DNA of 64,000 bases from Nakamurella silvestris (GCA_003576535.1 QXCQ01000091.1:48448-112447), one strand, 5' to 3'; numbered from the stretch's first letter, positions 1 to 9,755 are shown. Numbers and translations are program-made. Notes: generated by a model from the sequence alone, not told the origin.

Positions 1-320
1 CCGTCCACTCGCGGGAAAGGCGAGCGCCCCACCACCGCGAGCGGACCCCCACACCTCAAAACAGGCGGTGCCAGCGTCCACTCGCGGAAGGGCTTGCGCC
101 GAGCGGACCCCCACACCCCAAAAAGTGAGGTGTCACGGTCCACTCGCGGGGAAAATGAGCGGCCCAGCACCGCGAGTGGACCCCTACACCCCAAAACAGG
201 GGGTGCCAACGTCCACTCGCGGAAGGGCCATTTCGCCGAGCGGACCCCCACACCCCAAAACAAGGGGTGGCACCGTCCACTCGCGGGGAAAATGCAGGTG
301 CCAGCACCGCGAGCGAGAAG
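1..320. repeat. Array of palindromic repeats, family 1
   Basis: There are four near-complete copies at about 35-87, 97-150, 169-222 and 234-287, plus half copies at both ends, spaced about 65 bp apart. Each unit is an imperfect palindrome. An outer arm (GAGYGGAC ... GTCCACTCGCGG) encloses an inner arm (ACACCCC AAAACA GGGGTG). Single copies recur at 20319-20370 and 39614-39672. No coding potential is credible here. The array lies beyond the terminator of the ferritin-like operon and continues past the left edge of the window. Confidence 0.85.
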
Positions 321-334
321 GAGTCCACACACAA

Positions 335-367
335 CAGCGCCCCCGCCGGAACCCGGCGGGGGCGCTG
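335..367 (-). terminator. Hairpin terminator of the ferritin-like operon
   Basis: A perfect 15-bp GC-rich stem (CAGCGCCCCCGCCGG and its complement) with a 3-nt loop starts 27 nt past the stop codon of the minus-strand ferritin-like gene. On the minus strand a T/G-rich tract follows. Position and strength fit a Rho-independent terminator. Confidence 0.8.
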
Positions 368-393
368 TCGGAGTGCTGACAACCGATCAGACG

Positions 394-1155
394 TTACTGC
401 GAATCGTCCGCGGTGGACTTGCGGTTCGCCGCGTACGCAAGCGCACCCGCCGCGCCGAGGACGGCGGCCCCGCCTGCGACCAGCAGGCCGGTGTCGTCAC
501 CCTTGTGGATGGCGGTGCTGCCGCCGCCGGTGTCGGCCGGACCCGTGGGGGTGCCGTCCATCTGCTTGGTGATGAACGGTGCCACGGCCTTCAGGACGTC
601 TTCCTTGGCGATCGGGGTCTCGTAGGCGCTCATGTAGACCCCACCCTCGGCCGGCAGGCCGAGCAGGATGCCGACGATCGCCGCGTGGCGAGCCTCCACC
701 CCGAAGATTCCGGCAGCTGCCTGCAGGATGGCCTTGTCCTTGATGAAGCCGGCGGCACCGAGGTAGGCACCGACACCGACGTTCTCGAAGGTGTGGCTGG
801 TCGTCAGGTAGGACTTCCGGCTGTCGAAGGCGGTGCCGAAATCGACCCACGGCTTCTCGACGGGAGTTCCGCCGAGTTTGACGATGGTGTCGGTCAGGGC
901 CTTGACGTGGAACTGCTCGTCGGACTGAATCGTGTCGAGGAACGATTTCTCGTCATCCTTGACAAGACCCGCCGCGTTGCCCTGGACGTAGAACTCGGCT
1001 TCGAGATATTCCAGGGTGAGTGCGTAATTCAGGACATCCAGATCGCTGTCGAAATCGTCGGCCTTGGCGAGCTTCCAACGATTACTCAGGGCACTGAATG
1101 CCAACGGCGAGGAAACCTCGTTGACCTGGCCGCGCAAGAAATCAAGTCGTGACAT
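394..1155 (-). CDS. Ferritin-like domain protein, membrane-tailed
   Basis: This 253-aa protein has a ferritin-like four-helix region (about residues 35-195). Candidate di-iron ligands are in EYLEAEFY, DEQFH and an E-x-R-H-like EARHAAI motif. The C-terminus (about 222-243) is a hydrophobic anchor followed by a short basic tail. There is no N-terminal signal. The ATG has a strong AAGGAGGAG box. It lies 12 bp after the stop of the Tat-exported paralogue and is almost certainly co-transcribed with it. The family (Pfam Ferritin_2, desiccation-related) is common in Actinobacteria, and iron or oxidative-stress handling is inferred only. Confidence 0.85.
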   Translation of the reverse strand: MSRLDFLRGQVNEVSSPLAFSALSNRWKLAKADDFDSDLDVLNYALTLEYLEAEFYVQGNAAGLVKDDEKSFLDTIQSDEQFHVKALTDTIVKLGGTPVEKPWVDFGTAFDSRKSYLTTSHTFENVGVGAYLGAAGFIKDKAILQAAAGIFGVEARHAAIVGILLGLPAEGGVYMSAYETPIAKEDVLKAVAPFITKQMDGTPTGPADTGGGSTAIHKGDDTGLLVAGGAAVLGAAGALAYAANRKSTADDSQ

Positions 1156-1167
1156 GGGTTCTCCTCC

Positions 1168-1812
1168 TTATTTCACGATCAACGGGCCGGCAACAGCCAG
1201 CACCTGGTCCATCGAGGCGTGGAGCTCGATCGGATTCGGGAACGGGTTCTTGCCGAGCAGGTAATCGACGACCGCGGCGTGACGGGACTCCACACCTGCG
1301 ATGGACGCGGCGGCGGCGAGCACGTCGACGCTGGAGATCAGCGGGACCTGTCCGTGGTAGGCCGTGACACCGAGTTCCTCGAACATCGAGGCGGTCTTGA
1401 GGAAGCTGTCCCTGCTGGCGAAGGTGCCGTCCGGGTACTTGATCTTCGGCTTCTCGACCGGCGTTCCGCCGAAGGCCTTGACCGCCGCGGTGACACCTGC
1501 GACGTGCTGCTTCTCGTGATCCCCGATGGGAGTGACGAGTTCGAGCTCACGATCGGCGAGCAGGCCCTTGGCCAGCCCCATCGCGTAGAAGTCGGCCTCG
1601 AGGTACTCGAGGGTCAGTGCGTAGTTGAGGATGTCGATGTCCCCGCCCTGGTCGGCGGACGCGGCAGCAGCCATCGGTGCCGTGAACACACCACCTGCCA
1701 CGAACGATGCCCCGACGCCTACCAGCCCCGCATACTTCAAGAAGTTGCGACGACTTGTTTCGGTGCGGAATTGCAGCACCGGCTTTCCCTGAAAGATCCG
1801 TGGATCGTCCAT
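1168..1812 (-). CDS. Ferritin-like protein with Tat signal
   Basis: This 214-aa protein begins with a twin-arginine signal (SRRNFLKYAG at about residues 20-29), followed by a hydrophobic stretch and an AAAASA-like cleavage region, so export in folded form is predicted. The mature part repeats the DILNYALTLEYLEADFY and EKQH helices of the downstream gene, so the two are diverged tandem duplicates. The ATG has a GAGGAAAGGAA box. Metal loading in the cytoplasm before Tat export is plausible from family knowledge. The exact enzymatic role is unknown. Confidence 0.85.
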   Translation of the reverse strand: MDDPRIFQGKPVLQFRTETSRRNFLKYAGLVGVGASFVAGGVFTAPMAAAASADQGGDIDILNYALTLEYLEADFYAMGLAKGLLADRELELVTPIGDHEKQHVAGVTAAVKAFGGTPVEKPKIKYPDGTFASRDSFLKTASMFEELGVTAYHGQVPLISSVDVLAAAASIAGVESRHAAVVDYLLGKNPFPNPIELHASMDQVLAVAGPLIVK

Positions 1813-2276
1813 CGGTGATTCCTTTCCTCGATCTGCTCAAGCACGGGACCAGTCGGCAGGATTTCCAGCGGGTCAATTCGATCGCTGAAATCCGGAAAAT
1901 GTGGCTCCGGCTTCGCTCACCCGGCCCTGATGCATGGTTGTGAGAACTCGCCGGTAGTTCGGCACCCCCGCTGGGACGGATTGGATTTCACAGATTCCGG
2001 CCGACATGCACGCTGACGAGTTTTTCCGGGTCGGAGTTGCCGCGAAAAAAGAGCGGACAGCTCGTATGCCCTCACCCTTTAGGGCGGATCAGCCATCATG
2101 TCGGCTCGGCATCGGTGGGCCGTCAGGGGGTAGCTTGGAGCCGGCCGGGCCGAAGACGACACCGTGGCCTGCGACGGCCGCAACCCGATATGATCTTGGC
2201 GGAAGCCGTTCAGAAGTGAGTCGTCTTTTTCCGTTTCTGCCTGCCCGCGTCCGGGTGGGCCAGTGGAGAGGGCACG
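1813..2276. other. Intergenic region between divergent genes
   Basis: These 464 bp separate the divergent ferritin-like operon and the GAF-ANTAR gene, so both promoters should lie here. I see no convincing ORF, RNA structure or repeat. A GGAGAGG ribosome-binding site at 2265-2271 serves the right-hand gene. Confidence 0.5.
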
Positions 2277-3470
2277 ATGTTGCACGATGAAGGGTCTGCG
2301 TCCCGGCCGGGCGCACCTGCACCCGCAAGCACCGAGGGTGATCCCCCGGTGCCCTCGGAGCTGGACTGGGACGCCACCGAACTCGGCCCGTTCGAGGACT
2401 GGCACCCGGTGCTGCGTACGGCCTTCCAGCTGTGCCTGGACTCGTCCCTGCCCATGTCCTTGACCTGGGGCGAGGACATGGTCCACCTGTACAACGACGC
2501 CTACCTCCCGATCGTCGGCTCGAAACACCCGGAGAGCTTCGGCCGTCCCATCCAGGAGAACTGGCCCGAGGTGTGGGCCGAGGTGGGACCGCTCTTCGAC
2601 CGTGTCCGCGACACCGGCGAGGGCCACTCGGTCAAGGAGATCCAGCTGGTCCTCAACCGGCACGGATTCCTGGAGGAGGCCTACCTGTCCTTCGATCTCA
2701 GCCCGATCCGGGACGGGGAGGGTCCCACTCTCGGCACCTTCAACCCGTGCCAGGACGTCACCGCCACCGTCCTGCAACAGCGCCGCCAGCAGACGGTGCA
2801 CGATCTCAGTTCCACCTCCACCGAGGACGGGCCGGACGAGCTGGCCCCCGAACTCATGCAGGTGCTGGCCGACAATGCCCTCGACATCCCTTTTGCGGCC
2901 CTCTATCTGGCGAAGGACAAACGTAACTTCACCCTTGCTGCCACCAGCGGGGTCCAGATCGGCGATCCCTGGTTCGACGAGGTCGTACCGAAACGGCAGG
3001 CCCACCCGTGGCCGCTGCTGCAGGCCGCGGAGAGCCCCACCGCACTCATCGTCGACAACCTGGAGTCCCTGCGCCCGGCGCTGGCCGCAGGCCCGTGGCC
3101 CGATCCCCCGCGTACCGCCGTGGTCAGCACGGTGCAGTGGTCGAAGGACCGGTCCGACGGGGTGCTCATCCTCGGGGTCAGCCCACGGCTGCCGTTGGAC
3201 GATGACTACCTGAAGTACCTGGCCACCGTGACCGAACAGTTCGCGGCACGGTTGGGCGCGGCCAGGACACTGGCTGCCGAGGCCCGCCGCGCGGCAACGC
3301 TGGAGGTCGCGGTCCGGACGAATCGGGAGATCGGCGCTGCGATCGGGATCCTGATGTCCCGGCACCGGATCACCGAGGACCAGGCCTTCGCCCTGCTGAC
3401 CCGGACCAGCCAGAGCGAGAACCTGAAACTGCGCCAGGTGGCCGAGCGGATCGTCAAGAGCCTGTCCTGA
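2277..3470 (+). CDS. PAS-like/GAF/ANTAR RNA-binding regulator
   Basis: The 397-aa protein has an N-terminal PAS-like sensor (about 35-165; WHPVLRTAF, MSLTWGEDMVHLYNDAY), a GAF-like domain (about 175-325), and a C-terminal ANTAR domain (about 335-395; IGAAIGILMSRHRITEDQAFALL). ANTAR domains bind dual hairpins in nascent RNA and act as antiterminators. The GAF/PAS part would sense an unknown signal. A GGAGAGG box precedes the ATG. It is monocistronic, and no ANTAR dual-hairpin target was identified next to it. Confidence 0.88.
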   Translation: MLHDEGSASRPGAPAPASTEGDPPVPSELDWDATELGPFEDWHPVLRTAFQLCLDSSLPMSLTWGEDMVHLYNDAYLPIVGSKHPESFGRPIQENWPEVWAEVGPLFDRVRDTGEGHSVKEIQLVLNRHGFLEEAYLSFDLSPIRDGEGPTLGTFNPCQDVTATVLQQRRQQTVHDLSSTSTEDGPDELAPELMQVLADNALDIPFAALYLAKDKRNFTLAATSGVQIGDPWFDEVVPKRQAHPWPLLQAAESPTALIVDNLESLRPALAAGPWPDPPRTAVVSTVQWSKDRSDGVLILGVSPRLPLDDDYLKYLATVTEQFAARLGAARTLAAEARRAATLEVAVRTNREIGAAIGILMSRHRITEDQAFALLTRTSQSENLKLRQVAERIVKSLS

Positions 3471-3545
3471 CGGCCCGCGGCAGGCCCGGCGGGGGTCGGT
3501 GCACCCGGCTTGGGCGGACGAGCCGCCCCAGGGCAGGATGTTTCC

Positions 3546-4403
3546 ATGACGGAGAACGGCACTGCGGCCCCTGCAACACCCGAGATCAGCCTGCGGATGC
3601 TCACCAAGGACACCAGACTGTGCATGTCCTTGGCGGCCCGCCCCAGCAACATCGGCACCCGGTTCCACAACTACCTGTACCAGGCCCTGAACCTCGACTA
3701 CGTCTACAAGGCCTTCACCACCACGGACCTGGCGGCCGCGATCGGCGGCGTCCGTGCCCTCGGCATCCGGGGTTGTGCGGTGTCGATGCCCTACAAGGAG
3801 GACTGCATCCCGATGGTCGACGAGGTCGACCCGTCGGCGTCGGTGATCGGTTCGGTCAACACGATCGTCAACGACGACGGTGTGCTGAAGGCCTACAACA
3901 CCGACTACCTGGCGATCGCGTCGTTGATCGCCGAGTACCGGCTGGACCCGGCACTGCCCTTCGGCGTCCTGGGAAGCGGAGGGATGGCGAAGGCGGTGGT
4001 CGCCGCCTTGCGGGACGCCGGATTCACCGACGGCACGGTCGTCGCCCGGAACGAGGCCACCGGCAGAGCGATCGCCGACCAGTACGGGTACGGCTGGGCG
4101 CCGACCGTCGAGGGCAACCCCGCTCTTCTGGTCAATGCCACCCCGGTGGGGATGGCCGGTCATCCCGCCGCCGAGGACCTGCCCGTTCCCCCCGCCGTGG
4201 TGGACGGTGCCCAGGTCGTCTTCGACGTGGTGGCCTTCCCGGCCCTGACCCCGCTCGTCCTACGGGCCCAGGCCAACGGACAGACAGTGATCACCGGGGC
4301 CGAGGTGATCGCCCTGCAGGCGCTGGAACAGTTCGTCCTGTACACCGGGGTGCGCCCCGAGGCCGAGTTGGTGGCCGCGGCGTCGGCCTACTCCCGGATC
4401 TGA
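3546..4403 (+). CDS. Shikimate dehydrogenase-like protein (HI0607/SdhL type)
   Basis: This 285-aa protein has an N-terminal catalytic domain with the MSLAARPSNIGTRFHNYLY signature, VSMPYKED (catalytic Lys) and NTDY (Asp), followed by a Rossmann domain with GSGGMAKAV. The canonical AroE SxSxxxHN motif is replaced by SLAARPSNIG. That is the mark of the shikimate dehydrogenase-like subfamily, which usually has weak shikimate activity. It is probably not the main aroE. The ATG was chosen over an upstream TTG at 3510 because AGGATG lies at proper spacing. Confidence 0.82.
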   Translation: MTENGTAAPATPEISLRMLTKDTRLCMSLAARPSNIGTRFHNYLYQALNLDYVYKAFTTTDLAAAIGGVRALGIRGCAVSMPYKEDCIPMVDEVDPSASVIGSVNTIVNDDGVLKAYNTDYLAIASLIAEYRLDPALPFGVLGSGGMAKAVVAALRDAGFTDGTVVARNEATGRAIADQYGYGWAPTVEGNPALLVNATPVGMAGHPAAEDLPVPPAVVDGAQVVFDVVAFPALTPLVLRAQANGQTVITGAEVIALQALEQFVLYTGVRPEAELVAAASAYSRI

Positions 4404-4740
4404 TCCGACTGTGACTCCTGGCAGCAACTTCACGCCGATTTTCACTTCGATGAGCCCTTTCACCAGCGCAGAAACATCTATTTGCGACTCGAAAGAGTGT
4501 TTGAGCACTGTGAGGTGATCGTTTTCACACCGAACCATTCGTAGATCAAATGGTGTGGACCAGCAGAAACACAATGAAGATGAAAGGATGCCGTTTCGTT
4601 ACAGGTCCGTGATGTCAGATTCGGCACTCCCGGGACGTCGGTCGGAGCCAGTATGGTCGGCTTGTCCGCAGCTCACCTGCGGTTCGTCCACATCCATCCG
4701 GGGCCATCGCGCCGAGCGCTGTCCAGCAGACCCCGGACCA
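4404..4740. other. Intergenic leader region before the riboswitch
   Basis: No gene is supported in these 337 bp. The stretch 4440-4570 is lower in GC than its surroundings and should carry the rpf promoter. The sequence before the riboswitch has no obvious ORF with a ribosome-binding site. Confidence 0.45.
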
Positions 4741-5645
<905 letters not shown>

Positions 5646-5658
5646 TCGATCGGAGGTT

Positions 5659-5699
5659 CGAACTGCGCGGATGCGACCTGGTCGCATCCGCGCAGTTCG
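5659..5699. terminator. Perfect palindrome after rpf
   Basis: Twenty-base arms (CGAACTGCGCGGATGCGACC and its complement) are separated by a single base, starting 13 nt past the rpf stop. As RNA this forms a very stable hairpin at the right place for a terminator, though no T-run follows. The near-zero spacer would also give a DNA cruciform. No second copy was noticed in the window. Confidence 0.6.
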
Positions 5700-5938
5700 C
5701 GTTGCAGCCGCACCTGTCCGCGTGTGGTTCCCACACCTGGTGGACGGCAGGCACCGGCCGCTCCGGCAACAGGCCCCTGGCCGGTCGCCCGGAAGACGCA
5801 CGATCTTGAAGGGTTAGGCCCGAGACCTTTGGGATATAACTCCGGCAGGTGAATACTCGTCCCGGGACTCGTAGGCACCGAGGTCTCGGCCGGTTGAGAC
5901 CACAGCCGCCGAGGCCGACCTCATCTTGTACCCGCCCG

Positions 5939-6751
5939 TCACCGGGCGACCCGTGCCAGCACGGTGATCGTCCCGGGTGGCACCTCCGTGAATCCTGCGT
6001 CCCTGACAGCCAGCAGACCCTCATCGGCCCAAGCGCTTTCGTCGCTGCGCACACTCTGCTCGAGCTCGGCCCAGACCTGGGCGGTCGCCCGTTCCACCTG
6101 AACCGGCAGTCCGCGGTCGTACCAGCGTTGCAGGGCCGGCAGGTCAGTACCGGCCAGCAGGGCCGCCGCGATCATGCCCGCATGGCCGGTCTGGGCCATC
6201 GCCTTGCCGAGTGTCATCACCGGTTCCGGCGGAAGCCAGACGTGCAGAGCACCGCGCCGAGCCGGTTCGACGAGATCGGCTGTGTCGGGCGCGATGTCCG
6301 TTCCGCCCACCTGCAGCCGGGAGATGCGCTTGTCCAGTTCGACCACTCGGCCGGGGACCAGCGCGCGCACCTGGGACCACGGGGCACCCTCGGTGGAGTC
6401 GACCTCGATCCCAGGCAGGTCCGCCGCCGCCGTCCAGTGACCAGCCCGCGCCCGCCGGGTCACCTTCCGGATATGGCCCAGGCAGTAGTCCCGCACGTCG
6501 TCGAACCACTCGCCGCCGGGCTCTGCCCGCTCGTCCAGGCAGATGGCGGCGGCTGCAGTGGCCGCTGCCGCAAGCGCCCCGTGCCAGGAAGGCACACGAT
6601 CGCGCTCGATCCGCACGATCAGCTGCATCGCCCGGATGTCGTCGGCGGCCTCCTCCCGGTCGGCCCGCACCTGGTCCGCCTCCATCGACAACCACCGCGC
6701 GTAGCGGCCGGCCAACGGCGCAAGAACCGAACCGCTCACCTGATGTGTCAT
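5939..6751 (-). CDS. Peptidyl-tRNA hydrolase, PTH2-related
   Basis: This 270-aa protein has an N-terminal helical half (IVRIERDRVPSWHGALAAAA, AICLDERAEPGGEW, IRKVTRRARAGHW) and a C-terminal PTH2-like half (MTLGKAMAQTGHAGMIAA, VRDAGFTEVPPGTITVLA). The ending V-x-D-A-G-x-T-E-x-x-x-G-T is the PTH2 signature. This longer form is typical of Actinobacteria. It would release peptides from peptidyl-tRNA. The ATG at 6751 was preferred over upstream in-frame starts because of an AGGAG box. Confidence 0.78.
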   Translation of the reverse strand: MTHQVSGSVLAPLAGRYARWLSMEADQVRADREEAADDIRAMQLIVRIERDRVPSWHGALAAAATAAAAICLDERAEPGGEWFDDVRDYCLGHIRKVTRRARAGHWTAAADLPGIEVDSTEGAPWSQVRALVPGRVVELDKRISRLQVGGTDIAPDTADLVEPARRGALHVWLPPEPVMTLGKAMAQTGHAGMIAAALLAGTDLPALQRWYDRGLPVQVERATAQVWAELEQSVRSDESAWADEGLLAVRDAGFTEVPPGTITVLARVAR

Positions 6752-6960
6752 CGACGCTCCTGTCCGTCCCCGGCCGTCCCCCGTTGTCATGGACACATTG
6801 TCCATCGGCGGAGCCGGGCCCTCCGGCCCACCCACCCCGTTCTCGCGCAGGGTGTTCGCCTTCGCGCGCGACGGAACGCGCGCGAGGAGCAACACCGTGC
6901 GCGGGAACGAGTGCTTCGAGGGAGGGACACCGGTGGCGGCGGTCGGTCCGGCCGAGCCGA

Positions 6961-6966
6961 TACGGT
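6961..6966 (+). promoter_or_regulatory. Candidate -10 box of cobF (leaderless)
   Basis: TACGGT ends 7 nt before the cobF GTG. With normal -10 to +1 spacing, transcription would begin at the start codon. No ribosome-binding site is visible. Confidence 0.45.
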
Positions 6967-6973
6967 TGCGGAT

Positions 6974-7762
6974 GTGCGCACGCTACTTGTCATCGGCATC
7001 GGCTCCGGCAACCCCGAACACATCACGATCCAGGCGATCAAGGCCCTCAACCGGACCGAGGTGTTCTTCGCCTTCGACAAGGGTGCGGCCACCTCGGACC
7101 TGCTCAACCTCCGTCGGGAGATCTGCCGGACCTACATCACCGACCGGGACTACCGATTCGTCGAGGTGACGGATCCGGAACGGGACCGCACCCCGGACGC
7201 CTACCGTGACGCCGTGGTGGACTGGCACGAGGAACGGGCCATCGCCTACGAGGCCGTCATCGACGCCGAGCTCGGACCTGACGGCGTCGGAGCCCTCCTG
7301 GTCTGGGGGGATCCCGCCTTGTACGACAGCACCATCCGGATCGTCCAGCAGATCCTCGAGCGTGGCCGGGTGAGTTTCGATTACGAGGTGATCCCGGGTA
7401 TCAGCAGCGTTCAGGTGCTCGCGGCCCAGCACCGCACCGTCCTCAACGGCATCGGCGAGCCCATCCACATCACCACCGGTCGGCAGCTCCCCGAGGCGGT
7501 GGCGGCCGGTGAGCGGAACATCGTGGTGATGCTCGACGGGAAGCTCGCCTGCCGGGACCTGCCCGACCAGGACTTCGACATCCGTTGGGGGGCCAACCTA
7601 GGCACCCCGGCCGAGGTCCTGCTCAGCGGACCGCTGCCGGTGATGATCGACCAGATCGTCGCCACCCGGGCCGAGCTCAAGGCACGCACCGGATGGATCA
7701 TGGACACCTACCTGCTCCGACGTCCGGCCGGCTGGGTTCGGCCGGGCCGACCCCAGCCCTGA
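6974..7762 (+). CDS. cobF: Precorrin-6A synthase (deacetylating)
   Basis: This 262-aa SAM-dependent methyltransferase of the tetrapyrrole methylase fold starts with TLLVIGIGSGNPEHITIQA. It carries the WGDPALYDST and VIPGISSVQVLAAQH motifs and the CobF-specific tail TGWIMDTYLLRRP. It C-1-methylates and deacetylates precorrin-5 to precorrin-6A in the aerobic cobalamin pathway. No other cob gene is nearby. The GTG start begins the conserved N-terminus (VRTLLVIG), and the mRNA is probably leaderless. Confidence 0.9.
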   Translation: MRTLLVIGIGSGNPEHITIQAIKALNRTEVFFAFDKGAATSDLLNLRREICRTYITDRDYRFVEVTDPERDRTPDAYRDAVVDWHEERAIAYEAVIDAELGPDGVGALLVWGDPALYDSTIRIVQQILERGRVSFDYEVIPGISSVQVLAAQHRTVLNGIGEPIHITTGRQLPEAVAAGERNIVVMLDGKLACRDLPDQDFDIRWGANLGTPAEVLLSGPLPVMIDQIVATRAELKARTGWIMDTYLLRRPAGWVRPGRPQP

Positions 7763-7765
7763 GGT

Positions 7766-7790
7766 CGGCCCGGCGGACTACGCCGGGCCG
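7766..7790. terminator. Bidirectional hairpin between cobF and tetR
   Basis: CGGCCCGGCG and its complement with a 5-nt loop lie between two convergent genes. The stem overlaps the last codons of the tetR gene. There is no strong T-run on either side. Confidence 0.6.
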
Positions 7791-8530
7791 GCGGTCCGCA
7801 GGTCGGCCAGCAGCCGCTCCACGTACGCGGCGTAACAACGTGGCAGGTCCACCGAACCGGGATCGGCGAGATTCTGGATCGCCCCGCCCAGCAACAACCC
7901 GAAAGCCTGGGTGGCGATCGATTCGGCGTCGACCCCAGGCCGGAACTCCCCGTCCTCCTGCCCGGTGCGAATGGCATCGATGAAATACTGCCGCGATCGT
8001 GCGTAGCGGGCGCGGAAGTACTCGTTCAACGGATCATCGCGGTGCAGGTTCTCCGCGATGAGGACCAGGAACAGCGTGTTGAACGGTGCCGGGGATGCGG
8101 TCCGGCCGGTGACCAGGCTCATCCTGATCAGGGCGGTCCGCCCTCGAAGACCTCGGAGCTGCGCATAGGACTCCTGCTGCCGTTCGTCCAGGTCCGCCAC
8201 CACCGCCAGCAACAGCTTCTCCTTGGTGCCGAAATGGTGCAGCAGCCCGACATGGGACAGCCCGGCCCGGCGGGCGACCTCGGTGATGCCCGTCCCCCGG
8301 TAGCCGTTGAGGGCGAACAGGGCCGCGGCCGCGTCCAGGATCTCCTGGCGTTTCTCAGCCCCCTTGGTCGAAAGTCGCCGGCCGGTCGAGGCGTTCCGGC
8401 GGGCCGCCGGCATCTCGATCCCGGTCCCGACATCCAGGGTGCCGGGGATCGGCCCGACCAGGTCGATCGCCGCGCCCGGGGCGGGGCGTTGTGCGGGCTG
8501 CAGAGCTGTCACACCCACAGCATGAACCAT
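7778..8530 (-). CDS. TetR-family transcriptional regulator
   Basis: A TetR_N helix-turn-helix (KRQEILDAAAALFALNGYRGTGITEVARRAGLS then HHFGTKEKLLLAV) occupies the region after an unusually long N-terminal extension. The C-terminal ligand-binding half ends in GLLLGGAIQNLADPG. The true start is unsettled: the ATG at 8530 gives 250 aa with a proline-rich leader, while the ATG at 8413 gives a more typical 211-aa protein. The target is unknown. It is convergent with cobF and sits just after the YbdK-type ligase gene on the same strand. Confidence 0.8.
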   Translation of the reverse strand: MVHAVGVTALQPAQRPAPGAAIDLVGPIPGTLDVGTGIEMPAARRNASTGRRLSTKGAEKRQEILDAAAALFALNGYRGTGITEVARRAGLSHVGLLHHFGTKEKLLLAVVADLDERQQESYAQLRGLRGRTALIRMSLVTGRTASPAPFNTLFLVLIAENLHRDDPLNEYFRARYARSRQYFIDAIRTGQEDGEFRPGVDAESIATQAFGLLLGGAIQNLADPGSVDLPRCYAAYVERLLADLRTAGPA

Positions 8531-8564
8531 GACGGCCCGGATCGCACCCCTGTGACCGGCAGAG

Positions 8565-9755
8565 TTAAGTACTGCTTTCCGTCGTCCCCGCCGAGGATCC
8601 CGCCACGGTCGCGCGGACCGCATCATGGACCACCGCTTCCAGGCCACCTGCGGCGAAGAACTGCCGCTGCCGGTGGGCGCCGGTCCCCCGGGACCGGATG
8701 GCGGCAAGGGCGTCCTCGGTCCGTCCGAGATCCCCGTTGGTACGCAGGGCGGGACCGACCTGGTCGATCAACTGATCCACCAGGTTCCACGCCGGCACCG
8801 ATCGCGCCCGCCCGACATCGACCAGGTCCCCGGCCATCCCCGACCTGGCCGCCCGCCATGACGCCGCCTGCAGCAGACCCACCCGGATCCGGGGCGCGGT
8901 CCGGTCCCGCGCGAGATCGGCGGCAGCGGTGTCGACCAGGGCCCGGCACAGGGCCGCGATCACCACGGCGTCCTCAACGGCCAGACACACGTCGGCGACC
9001 CGGATCTCGACGGTCGGATAGGACGCGGACAGGCGGGCGTCGAAGTAGATCATCCCGTCGTCCATCGCCGCCCCGGAAGCGATCAGGTCGGCGATGGTGC
9101 CGTCGTACCCCGCGACGTCACCGAAGGCCTCCGTCGGACCGGCGGTGGGCCACAGCCCCCACATCACCGTGCGGAAACTGGCGTAGCCGGAGTCCTGGCC
9201 CTGCCAGTAGGGGGAATTGCTGGACAGGGCCGTCAACACGGCGAGCCACGGGCGGATCCGGTCGAGCACCGCGACACCCTCGGCGCGCGAGGCGATCGAG
9301 ACGTGGACATGCTGACCGCAGGTCAGCTGCTGCCGGGCGAGCAGTCCGAACTCCTCGCCCATCGCCGCGTAACGCTCGTTGTCGGTGGGAGTGGGGCGGA
9401 CCTTGAACGGGCTGGTGGCCAGTGCGGCGACGCGGGCACCCCGGCTCACCGCCGCGGTCATCATCTCCGACCGGAGTCCGGCCAGTTGTCCGTGCAATTC
9501 AGACATCTCGGTACAGGGCGCGGATCCGAGCTCGGCCTGTTCGCGTTTGAACTCGCGTTCGAAGGGAGGCAGATCCGTGCCACCGGTGCGTTCCCGGATC
9601 CTGTCGGCGGCATCGATGATCTCCTCGCCGGCCGGGGCCGGGCCGGCGTCGACCGGATCGACCACCAGCAATTCCTCCTCGACCCCCACCGTTCTCGGCC
9701 CTGCCTGCAGTGACCCTGACGGCGGTGGTACTGCCTGTGCTGGTGCCACGTCCAT
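8565..9755 (-). CDS. Carboxylate-amine ligase, YbdK/GCS2 family
   Basis: This 396-aa protein belongs to the glutamate-cysteine ligase 2 family. Visible motifs are TVGVEEELLVVDP (about 23-35), EFKREQAELGSAPC, TCGQHVHVSI, the WQGQDSGYASFRTVMWGLWP block and VEIRVADVCLAVEDAV. E. coli YbdK has weak glutamate-cysteine ligase activity. In Actinobacteria, paralogues act as EgtA-like or unassigned ligases. The substrate here is inferred only as an amino or carboxylate compound. The ATG gives the first family residues at normal spacing. Confidence 0.85.
   Translation of the reverse strand: MDVAPAQAVPPPSGSLQAGPRTVGVEEELLVVDPVDAGPAPAGEEIIDAADRIRERTGGTDLPPFEREFKREQAELGSAPCTEMSELHGQLAGLRSEMMTAAVSRGARVAALATSPFKVRPTPTDNERYAAMGEEFGLLARQQLTCGQHVHVSIASRAEGVAVLDRIRPWLAVLTALSSNSPYWQGQDSGYASFRTVMWGLWPTAGPTEAFGDVAGYDGTIADLIASGAAMDDGMIYFDARLSASYPTVEIRVADVCLAVEDAVVIAALCRALVDTAAADLARDRTAPRIRVGLLQAASWRAARSGMAGDLVDVGRARSVPAWNLVDQLIDQVGPALRTNGDLGRTEDALAAIRSRGTGAHRQRQFFAAGGLEAVVHDAVRATVAGSSAGTTESST

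Noticed and set aside
1..320. CRISPR array
   Set aside because: Units are palindromic about their whole length, spacers are not unique equal-length sequences, and no cas gene is near.
2079..4163. A 694-aa open frame on the minus strand
   Set aside because: It is antisense to the GAF-ANTAR and shikimate-dehydrogenase-like genes, low in complexity and without family motifs. It is a shadow caused by high GC.
3546..4403. Annotation as canonical aroE
   Set aside because: The substrate-binding motif differs from AroE and fits the shikimate-dehydrogenase-like subfamily.
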